Positions 1-10,584 of a DNA stretch of 64,000 nucleotides are shown piece after piece (position 1 is the stretch's first letter; each line of letters begins with the position of its first letter). Position numbers and translations under genes: made by a program. Below the pieces are notes generated by a model. That model was not told the origin of the DNA. It saw nothing but the letters and a program-made list of their open reading frames with translations, and made no database searches. Source of the DNA: Falsirhodobacter deserti (GTDB taxonomy: Bacteria > Pseudomonadota > Alphaproteobacteria > Rhodobacterales > Rhodobacteraceae); the NCBI RefSeq assembly GCF_004015795.1, contig NZ_ML137219.1, positions 131,440 through 195,439 of the forward strand, read 5' to 3'.

Positions 1-1942
<1,942 letters not shown>

Positions 1943-2056
1943 ATCCAGAAAAAGCAGGATCAAAAGCAAACACCGACTTGAACAAGCGACATGAAAAACC
2001 ATGTCCCTGATGTTGTGAAACCTCCCTGGCTCCCGCCAGGGAATGGGTTCTTCTCC

Positions 2057-2174
2057 GGTTTGGTGGTCATAGCACGAGCAAAACACCCGATCCCATCCCG
2101 AACTCGGCCGTTAAGTGCCGTCGCGCCAATGGTACTGCGTCTTAAGACGTGGGAGAGTAGGTCACCGCCAAACC
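2057..2174 (+). rRNA. rrf: 5S ribosomal RNA
   Basis: The sequence has the 5S signature CCCGATCCCATCCCGAACTC. The terminal stem pairs GGTTT at 2057-2061 with AAACC at 2170-2174. It follows 23S by about 115 nt, the normal spacing in an rrn operon. Confidence 0.95.
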
Positions 2175-2255
2175 TGAAAAGAACCCAATCTCTCAGAACA
2201 AACCCTCACAAGATCAAAAAACAGCGCCGCACAAAAATAATCGCAGCGCAAACGT

Positions 2256-3977
<1,722 letters not shown>

Positions 3978-4010
3978 GGGGAAATCTCCGCTTCGCGCGG
4001 GGGAGGGAAG

Positions 4011-4250
4011 TCAGTCACTGCCGTGTCTCTGCTCACTGAGGTGATCGGCGCGAGCGGCATCGCGCGCCAGGGCTCGGACCAGGGCGAGCAGGTGATCCCG
4101 AGGGTGCGATACCTGCCGAGTCCCGGCAAGGGGCGTGCCGGGGGTGTCGGCCAAAGTAGCCATAACACAGGAGCCGGGAGATACCGACGGGACGGCTGCC
4201 GCTTGCGCGGCACCCTCCTTGTCGGCATTCTTTCTCCGGTCTCGCGCCAT
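4011..4250 (-). CDS. Small hypothetical protein upstream of the recombinase
   Basis: A possible 79-residue protein starts MARDRRKNADKEG and ends 33 nt before the recombinase start, in the same direction, which fits a two-gene transcript. The N-terminus is very basic and the middle is low-complexity Ala/Pro, with no recognised domain or membrane segment. A longer overlapping frame (3974-4354) was judged less likely because its composition is poor. A role in binding DNA or in recombination directionality is only a guess from position and charge. Confidence 0.4.
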   Translation of the reverse strand: MARDRRKNADKEGAAQAAAVPSVSPGSCVMATLADTPGTPLAGTRQVSHPRDHLLALVRALARDAARADHLSEQRHGSD

Positions 4251-4617
4251 GGGCCGAGTTGCTCCCTGCGCCGCAGGGCAGGGCCTGTCGACGTTTGCTG
4301 ATGATGATCCTGGGTGCGGGCGGTCCCGCGGCTGTTCAGATGATCATACGGCATGGGTGAGGCTCTCTAAGCTGGAAACACGGATCTCTGGGCTCGTGAA
4401 TGTGGATAACCTGCCTGAAAAGCGGAAATCTCATTCTTCATAGGGTGGCCGAGAGACAACGTCGGGTCGCTGGATGATGCGATGACCGCATTCCGATGGC
4501 TGTCGGGGTGATTGCCAAGCACCGCAGAACCTCGGGGGCGAATTATCCGGATTTTTTTGCCGCGTTCGCGAGGGCAGGGTCAGATGCCCCAAGGCTGACT
4601 ATCCAGCGGCAAGGCTG
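4251..4617. other. Intergenic stretch, no gene recognised
   Basis: About 370 nt between the small recombinase-linked frame and the next gene. No convincing coding frame, RNA gene or clear hairpin with a T-run was seen. It should contain the promoter for the leftward recombinase transcript. One TCCGGA lies near 4547. Confidence 0.4.
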
Positions 4618-5070
4618 TCATCGATGGCCGTCTTTGTCGGCGCGGCCTCGCGCCTGGCGATCGTGCGCGTCCATCTCTCTGAGCCACTCGATATAGACCT
4701 CCAACCGACGTTCGATTTGTGCGCGGTCGGGCGGCAAGAACGGCGCGAGGTAAGGATGGGCGCGATGCACATGTCCCACCCGCGGATCGTGGTGCTGGAG
4801 TCGATACCAGCGCGACACTGTTCGGACCCAGCGTCCGTCGGGATCGAGAGCAATGACGGGTGAGGTGATGATGGCCTTGTCCCCCAACGTCGGATGGCCG
4901 CACACGTTACCTTCCAGCACCAACTCGCCGAAGACATTGATCTGCGGCCGCCAGAGATCGAGCTCCGGTGCGTGTTCCAGGTCTCCGGCGGACGGACCGA
5001 CTTCGGCGGCGATGATCGAGATGAGGGCGCGATCAAGCCAGGAGCGCTCATGTGCGGACAATACTGTCAT
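4618..5070 (-). CDS. Hypothetical island protein (possibly DUF6634-like)
   Basis: A 150-residue protein is predicted from the ATG at 5070, chosen because AGGAG (5077-5081) lies seven bases upstream. An in-frame ATG 19 codons earlier has no such site. The middle holds a pattern resembling small proteins of rhodobacterial islands: GNVCGHPTLGDKAIITSPV, followed by WVRTVSRWYRL. I believe these belong to DUF6634, but that is from memory and unverified. The C-terminus is a charged helix. There is no membrane segment or signal peptide, and the function is unknown. Confidence 0.6.
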   Translation of the reverse strand: MTVLSAHERSWLDRALISIIAAEVGPSAGDLEHAPELDLWRPQINVFGELVLEGNVCGHPTLGDKAIITSPVIALDPDGRWVRTVSRWYRLQHHDPRVGHVHRAHPYLAPFLPPDRAQIERRLEVYIEWLREMDAHDRQARGRADKDGHR

Positions 5071-5422
5071 GTCGTTCTCCTGTATCGAGGGCAGGTGTGC
5101 GTCGTTCTGAAACAAATCGGACTGCAAGACGCGCGCATGGGTTGGCAGTCATGGACCATCGACACTCGGTCGACGGCGAAGGATTTTGTCTGGTGGATCT
5201 TCCCAGTCTTTGTTCTTTGTTTTTTGTTCTTTCTCGTCTTCTCTTCTTTGTGCCGGGGGAATGGAGTGGGCGGCGGATGGGACCCGCCGCAAGGAGTGCG
5301 GCTTTTGGTCTTGGGTATTTGAAAGGCGGCTCCGCCGCTCTTCTTCGTTTTTGTCTTTTTGTTCGGTGGTGACGGGTTCGCTGTCGCGGGCGAACGCCCG
5401 GGGCTGGCGCAGTTGTCTGCAT
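5071..5422. other. Intergenic region with a long pyrimidine tract
   Basis: No gene was seen. About 5205-5250 is almost pure T/C on the plus strand (A/G on the minus strand), far from the surrounding composition. It lies roughly 135 nt upstream of the leftward gene starting at 5070 and could act as an AT-rich promoter element. Near 5388-5401 CGGGCG and CGCCCG form a short hairpin just after the stop of the FtsH-like gene, and a GGCGGAGCCGCC hairpin follows near 5323-5335. Both are plausible ends for its transcript. Confidence 0.45.
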
Positions 5423-7687
5423 CTATCGGGATTGCTGCGCGACGCGCGTGCGTGGGTCTTCGTCCGGTGCTGTAGGGCGCAGGCGCGCGAGCCAGCTTCG
5501 GGCTTCGGCCTGATCCATATCGCGCGTGGTGATCAGCGCTTCGGCCATCTTTTCCAGAAGGGGGCGGTGAAGGGCGAGGATCTGCGTTGCGCGTTTCTCG
5601 GCATTCTCGAGTTCGCGCCTGACCCGGAATAAGGCATCGGAGTCGTGCGCCAGAAGTGCCTCGGGGTCTGTGTTCCAGACCGGGCCATATCCTCCCAGCC
5701 CATAGCGCATCTGGATCCCGGAGGCGATGGCCGTCGCCATGGCCAGATCAGAGTCCGGACCACCTCCTGCTCCGGCGGAGACGTCGCCCATCACTAGCCG
5801 TTCCGCAGCGCGCCCCGCCAAAAGTTGCGCCATCCGGTTCTGCATGTCGGCGAGCACGCCATGTTTGGCGTCAGTATCGAAAACGGTTCCGCCGCCCCCG
5901 TCGCGATCCAAGTAGACCCTCTTTACGGGACCAAGATCCAGCGCGGCGCAGACGATGGCGTGGCCGCATTCATGGAGGGCGACGCGGCGATCGATTGCCG
6001 GATCATGTGTGAGGCGGAACACGTTCCGTAGATCATTGATGACGAGATCTCGCTTGGCCCCGCGGGCGGCGGCCCGTGCCTGGCGGATGACGGCGTCGAC
6101 ATCCGCTGCCGAGCACCCCACGGCACGGGCGGCAAGATCACGCAGGTCAGCTTCGGTCCAGTCCGGCAGACAATGTCGGAACACGCCATAGAGTGTATCA
6201 GCGTCGGGCAACGGCACGGAGACCTTCATATCGATCCGGCCCGCGCGCAAAACGGCTGGATCGATCATGTCGGGATTATTGCACGTGCCAACGACCACAA
6301 CGCCCTCCGCGCGCGCGATTGCGTCCATCTCCGCCAGAAACGCATTGATCACTTGGGTGCGATAGCTCCGGTTGTGCTGATCACGGTCTTCGCGCGAGCC
6401 TACCGCATCGATCTCGTCGATGATCAGCACGGACGGTGCCTTGTTGCGCGCCTCGGCAAAGCTTCTGCGCATCTCGCGCAGCATATCGCCCAGATGGCCC
6501 GCAGCCTGCCAAGCGCCAAACGTTCCGGTGACGACGCTGAACCCCGCCGAATTGCCCATGGCGCGGGCAATCCAGCTCTTGCCAGTGCCGGGCGGGCCAT
6601 ACAGCAACAGCGTTCGCGTCAGATCGGCCCACGCGACCGCACCCGCCTTCCATGCGCGCAGGTCGCGCACGATCTGACGCGCCGCCCGCAGCGCAGGCGT
6701 ATCGCCGTGAATGTCTTCCAACCAGGGGCCGTCCTCGGCGATGCGTGGAACTGCCGTAAGGGCGGCGACCCGTTCGGCTACTGCTTTGGCGGTGGGCGCT
6801 CTCATGGCGAGGCTCAGGGACAGCGCATCGAGGTTTGAAAGCGCGGCATCGTTGGTCAGGACATTGCGCACCGCTGCCTCGTCGATCCGACCTGTCGCAC
6901 TGTGCGTGGCGCGCAGGGCGGCGATCAGGATGTCCACTGACAAAGGCGCAAAGATCCGGCGTTGGACCGGCGCCTGCTGCGGGATTGTCAGACCCTTGGC
7001 TTCCTCCGGCAGCAAGATCAGGATCGGGGCGCGCATATCGACAGCCCGCGCGAGATCATCCGCAAATGCGGCCTCCGCGCGTTCCGAAACCTTGCCGTTC
7101 ATGGGCTCGGGATTCAGCACTAGCAGGTATGGCTTATCCTGCGGGAGACGGCCCAATGACATGGCCGGTGACCAGCCCGTCGGCAACAGGAGCGGCAGCA
7201 GCTTCTGCAGCATGTGGATGAGATCAGCCGGAACGCGCTCAAATACGGTGATCGCACCCGAAGCCAGCATGGCATCGCGATCCGGAATATCGCCAATGCT
7301 GGCGACCAGGCGCAAAAGCGGGATAAGCTTGCCCGACGGCAACCGGATTCGGGGCTGCGACGTGCCATCCGACGCGGTCGCTGCGGGATCGCCGCTGGCA
7401 TCGGCGATGGCGTCGTGTTCCTCCGGGGAGATGTTCTGCGCCGTCGGACTGCGGTTCAGCTCATTGAGTGCGGCCGACCCCGGAGGCGACATTGTGGTCA
7501 CCAAGAGTTCGGGCAGGTCCATGTCGTCCGGGTCGAGGGACGGATCCCAAGCAGGCGTCAGCCGGGCCGCCAAGTCGGCCTGCAAGTTGTTGATGGCATG
7601 ATGTGCAAAGGGAAGCCAGATGGGTGAATTGGGGGATCCGGAATTGGACTCGGAGTTGCTGGGCGTGATTGAGGTTGTCTGGGTCAT
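5423..7687 (-). CDS. Soluble FtsH-like AAA+ ATPase / M41-type metalloprotease
   Basis: A 754-residue protein is predicted from the ATG at 7687, preceded by GGAG; a GTG start 21 codons upstream is less likely. The first 330 residues match nothing I recognise. An AAA+ domain follows: Walker A GPPGTGKS (364-371), Walker B LIIDEID (D424, E425), and a second region of homology ending in the arginine-finger motif RAGRID. The C-terminal domain has the zinc protease motif HECGH (572-576), where FtsH has HEAGH, and a downstream SAGAGGGPDSDLAMAT segment that aligns with the FtsH region giving the third zinc ligand. FtsH is normally membrane-anchored, but no transmembrane helix is visible here. It probably unfolds and degrades cytosolic proteins; the substrate is unknown. 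Confidence 0.85.
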   Translation of the reverse strand: MTQTTSITPSNSESNSGSPNSPIWLPFAHHAINNLQADLAARLTPAWDPSLDPDDMDLPELLVTTMSPPGSAALNELNRSPTAQNISPEEHDAIADASGDPAATASDGTSQPRIRLPSGKLIPLLRLVASIGDIPDRDAMLASGAITVFERVPADLIHMLQKLLPLLLPTGWSPAMSLGRLPQDKPYLLVLNPEPMNGKVSERAEAAFADDLARAVDMRAPILILLPEEAKGLTIPQQAPVQRRIFAPLSVDILIAALRATHSATGRIDEAAVRNVLTNDAALSNLDALSLSLAMRAPTAKAVAERVAALTAVPRIAEDGPWLEDIHGDTPALRAARQIVRDLRAWKAGAVAWADLTRTLLLYGPPGTGKSWIARAMGNSAGFSVVTGTFGAWQAAGHLGDMLREMRRSFAEARNKAPSVLIIDEIDAVGSREDRDQHNRSYRTQVINAFLAEMDAIARAEGVVVVGTCNNPDMIDPAVLRAGRIDMKVSVPLPDADTLYGVFRHCLPDWTEADLRDLAARAVGCSAADVDAVIRQARAAARGAKRDLVINDLRNVFRLTHDPAIDRRVALHECGHAIVCAALDLGPVKRVYLDRDGGGGTVFDTDAKHGVLADMQNRMAQLLAGRAAERLVMGDVSAGAGGGPDSDLAMATAIASGIQMRYGLGGYGPVWNTDPEALLAHDSDALFRVRRELENAEKRATQILALHRPLLEKMAEALITTRDMDQAEARSWLARLRPTAPDEDPRTRVAQQSR

Positions 7688-8362
7688 GGCGGGACTCCGG
7701 GTGTGATGGGGCAAACCATCCGGCGTTCCGGATGGCGATAAGGGGGGCACGGCGGGAGGTCTTATCCCACGCGGTGAATGGCGGCACCGGTGTCGTATCT
7801 GGGGCGAACGAAAACCCGGAAGCCTCGTAGGCTCAGCTCTGTTCAGGCCGATGGGATCCGGAGTCCGGGACGCGCGCCGCAGATCGCTCCGGCAGTCCGG
7901 CAGCCTGGCTTGGCCTCCGGATCACGGAAAGATGCGGCTCCGGCGCGGGTTCTCAGGGTCATCCGGATCCGTCGGCATAGGGTCAGCCGTGATCCGGAAA
8001 CACCGGGCCGGCGGCCTTATCCGGGGCGGCCCGGATGGCGGCGCAGCATCGGAGAGCGATCCCGCGGTGAGGTCCTAGGCAGCGGCTTGCGCCGGGCGCG
8101 GGTTCGCGCCGGAATCCGGCGGGCCGATACGGTCAACGGATGCGCCTTCAGGTTGTCCGGCATGGCGTCCGGATCGGTGGGGCCCGCTGTTCGCGACAGA
8201 GTGGAAACAAGATCCGGACCCCGGATGCGGGCCGCATCCACGATATCCGCCTCGATCCGGTTGAGATTCTCATGGAGGAGGGGCAGGCTCTCAGGCCTAT
8301 AGACCTCGGACGCGACATTCATCAGATCCGCGTATTCCGGATGCGGAACGAGGGACTCCGGA
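7637..8362. repeat. Cluster of ten TCCGGA palindromes
   Basis: TCCGGA occurs at 7637, 7727, 7857, 7916, 7962, 7993, 8168, 8213, 8336 and 8357. That is ten times in 726 bp, where base composition predicts well under one. The cluster spans the start of the FtsH-like gene, the 329-bp gap to its neighbour (which holds no gene) and the 3' end of the nuclease-like gene. Related forms such as TCCGGC and TCCGGG are also frequent. The function is unknown. Confidence 0.75.
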
Positions 8363-9186
8363 TGGGTGCGCCGAAGGTCCGCATGGGTAGCCTTCTCGCG
8401 GGCACAGGCTTCATGTCCGGTGGGCATCGCCACGACCCGGAGGACCTCGACAACTGCCTCTTTCGGTAACCCGAGCTGGTGTTTGTGTCTCTTCAGGGGA
8501 TGCGCCGAATACCCGAGCTTAAGAAAGTGTCTTCCCGTTCCAAAGTGGCGGATGTCGAGCAAGTAGATAAAGGATGGCTTGGCAGTCCAGGATTGCCCGC
8601 AGCCAGAGCAATCGCATTGCCCCCACTTCATGTTCCCCACCGCGATACGCTGTGTGTGGCCGCATGCGTGGAGATAATGGCGATACGATGCATTGCCCTT
8701 GAGGTCGCGCCCCAGGCGCGTCCAGCCGAACCTCTGGGCCTCGGCGTCTTCACGCGCGATGAGACAAGCGTCGCAGCGGGCCGCCACTTCGCCCAAGGCC
8801 ATGCGTTCAACGAACTTGAACTGCCGACGTGACTCATGGCCACAGGGCAGCCCATAGCGGCCGTAATGCCGATGAGCAGTATCCCGTCCAAGCCAGATCA
8901 AGCCAGCGGTCAGGGCTGTCTGACGCCAACGGGCCTCGATGCAATGCGGGCACAAAGGTTGCGCAGACATGACAACCGAATGGCGCGCGGCATGGACCCC
9001 GCCGCAGGCATGGCAGCGCAGTGCGACATGAAGGCGATCACGGACGCGGGCGATCAGGTCGAAGCCTTTGCCGCGCGCCGCCTGGGTCCAGTGCTCGTGG
9101 ATCGGACCCGGATGAATGACAAGGGGGAGTTCAGAAATCGAAAGCAGGTTCGGGGACGCATTCGAGGTGAGGATGGTCTTGGACAT
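8017..9186 (-). CDS. Cys-rich GIY-YIG nuclease-like protein
   Basis: A 389-residue protein starts at the ATG at 9186, preceded by AGGAGG (seven to eight bases). The N-terminal half holds three Cys/His clusters that look like zinc ribbons: CHACGG...CPHC near 58-82, then two CGH...C..C units near 115-140 and 175-197. The C-terminal half has a GIY-YIG-like core: FIYLLDI near 206-212, KLGYS near 224, an arginine/histidine segment (PLKRHKHQLG), and a glutamate in ACAREKATH near 264 in the place of the family's catalytic Glu. It is probably a DNA-binding nuclease. It runs in the same direction as the FtsH-like gene 329 bp away. Confidence 0.75.
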   Translation of the reverse strand: MSKTILTSNASPNLLSISELPLVIHPGPIHEHWTQAARGKGFDLIARVRDRLHVALRCHACGGVHAARHSVVMSAQPLCPHCIEARWRQTALTAGLIWLGRDTAHRHYGRYGLPCGHESRRQFKFVERMALGEVAARCDACLIAREDAEAQRFGWTRLGRDLKGNASYRHYLHACGHTQRIAVGNMKWGQCDCSGCGQSWTAKPSFIYLLDIRHFGTGRHFLKLGYSAHPLKRHKHQLGLPKEAVVEVLRVVAMPTGHEACAREKATHADLRRTHPESLVPHPEYADLMNVASEVYRPESLPLLHENLNRIEADIVDAARIRGPDLVSTLSRTAGPTDPDAMPDNLKAHPLTVSARRIPARTRARRKPLPRTSPRDRSPMLRRHPGRPG

Positions 9187-9342
9187 GGAAAGTCCTCCTG
9201 AAAACAGGATGAGGGGAAGCTGGGGGCGTGGCAGGCACACGAAGGGCGCGGCCGGATACCCCTGACAGAAGGAATGGTGTGGGCGCACAGCGAGATCGCC
9301 TGCTATGTGCAGCAGGCAAATGCTGTCAGGTCTGCAGGATGG

Positions 9343-9879
9343 TCAGGCGGTGGGGGCCAGCATGGTCTCGGGCGCGTCCGGCTCCGTCGTGCAACAGTCC
9401 GCCTCAACCGTGTCCATGATATCCGCAAGAGCCCCAAGGGCATGCAGATGGTGTTGAAACGACGCGACCATGAGATCGACGCGCCGTGCAACGGGGCCAT
9501 TGCTGGCGCATCGAAAGGCATGGGGAAAACGGTCGGGCAAGAGGAGAATATCTCGGACATGCCTCGGGCTATCACTTTCGATCACCATCTGTGCCACGGC
9601 AGCGCAGCGCCGGAGAGGCAGATCTTCAGCGCGACGGATTGGTGCACCACGCAGGCTGGCGATCGCGTCCAAAACGTGGGTCCGGGCGTGCTCGGCATCG
9701 CGAATCCACATGTCGCACGCTGGATCCCAACTACCACAATGCTCGAGGTCGCGCTCCGCTTCGACATAGGCGGAGAGATTGCGCATCATGGCGCCAAACA
9801 GAACAGTGACGGGGGAGGGGCGAAACGATGGCGCCGCTTCCGAATGGCGCGGCGAAATGATAAGCGTGTGAATAGCCAT
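9343..9879 (-). CDS. Hypothetical protein, divergent from the ribbon-helix-helix gene
   Basis: A 178-residue protein starts at the ATG at 9879, which has AGGAG seven bases upstream; an upstream in-frame ATG at 9969 lies in the operator region. It seems largely alpha-helical and is rich in His, Arg and Ala, with no signal peptide, membrane helix or familiar motif. It ends 156 bp before the nuclease-like gene and runs the same way, so the leftward genes could form one unit controlled from the operator at 9960-9997. I do not recognise the family. Confidence 0.6.
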   Translation of the reverse strand: MAIHTLIISPRHSEAAPSFRPSPVTVLFGAMMRNLSAYVEAERDLEHCGSWDPACDMWIRDAEHARTHVLDAIASLRGAPIRRAEDLPLRRCAAVAQMVIESDSPRHVRDILLLPDRFPHAFRCASNGPVARRVDLMVASFQHHLHALGALADIMDTVEADCCTTEPDAPETMLAPTA

Positions 9880-9959
9880 GAGTGATCTCCTCGAAAGATC
9901 TTTATGGTTAGGGCGGGGCAAGAGGGTAGGATCTCTTGTCTCTGCCCGCACAATATGTG

Positions 9960-9997
9960 ATATTGCCATTTCAATGTCAACATCATAATGGCAATAT
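9960..9997. promoter_or_regulatory. Dyad-symmetric operator between divergent island genes
   Basis: Perfect 11-bp arms ATATTGCCATT (9960-9970) and AATGGCAATAT (9987-9997) flank a smaller palindrome ATGT-CA-ACAT (9974-9983). Both dyads share the same centre at 9978.5. The site ends five bases before the ATG of the ribbon-helix-helix protein, a layout expected of an autorepressor operator. It also lies upstream of the leftward genes. Confidence 0.75.
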
Positions 9998-10001
9998 TGT
10001 T

Positions 10002-10169
10002 ATGGCACCCCCGAAAAAAGATACGGAAGCTCTTACGCTCCGTCTCTCGCGCGATCTAATAGAGGCTATAGATGAGCGCCGCCGCGATGAGGCAGATCTA
10101 CCCACTCGCCCTGAGATGATCCGCCGAGCCTTGATTGAATGGCTGGAGATGAAAACCCAGAAAATCTGA
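10002..10169 (+). CDS. Ribbon-helix-helix transcriptional regulator
   Basis: A 55-residue protein is predicted from the ATG at 10002. The LTLRLSRDLIEAIDERRRDE segment is a typical ribbon strand and first helix, followed by RPEMIRRALIEWLE as the second helix. Such proteins dimerise and insert the ribbon in the DNA major groove. The ATG lies just after the palindromic operator and no Shine-Dalgarno sequence fits between them. Translation may therefore be leaderless, or start at the in-frame ATG at 9936, which would put the operator inside the gene. It probably represses itself and the divergent genes. Confidence 0.75.
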   Translation: MAPPKKDTEALTLRLSRDLIEAIDERRRDEADLPTRPEMIRRALIEWLEMKTQKI

Positions 10170-10376
10170 ACCGGGTAGGATACTCTATACTTTCGACGAG
10201 TGACTTCGAGTTTGATGGTAATTCCGGCGCCTGGCACGGGAGTGCAACGTCACAGATAAATTCCCCGCCGGATCCTAGGTTCACAGCATGTTCTGTTCTG
10301 GGCCGTTGGACCAGTTGGATTCTCGGACCGCTACCGCGCCACAGTCCATATCCGCGCCACCTTGCATCCCCAGCCC

Positions 10377-10403
10377 GGTGCAACAGGTCCAACAGGTCCA
10401 ACG
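10377..10403 (+). repeat. Three tandem 9-bp repeats upstream of the DUF927 gene
   Basis: GGTGCAACA, GGTCCAACA and GGTCCAACG follow each other without a gap. An inverted copy of the core (TTGGACC) lies at 10306-10312. The repeats sit in the 415-bp gap (10170-10584) between the regulator and the helicase-like gene, in which no gene was seen. They could be binding sites for a regulator or a replication protein. Confidence 0.6.
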
Positions 10404-10584
10404 GACCAGTAACCGGCAGAGGGAAATTCTCCAGATTTTCTGACTTGCGATGCCCGCCGCCTCCCGTGTTCGTCGGCTCATCGCAATTGCGCACCCAGGT
10501 TGTCCCCAAAATTCGCACGTCCGAGGCCGTTGTCCACACTATCCCGCAGCGCCGACGCTGACTTGTATCCCGTCATGGAGGATC

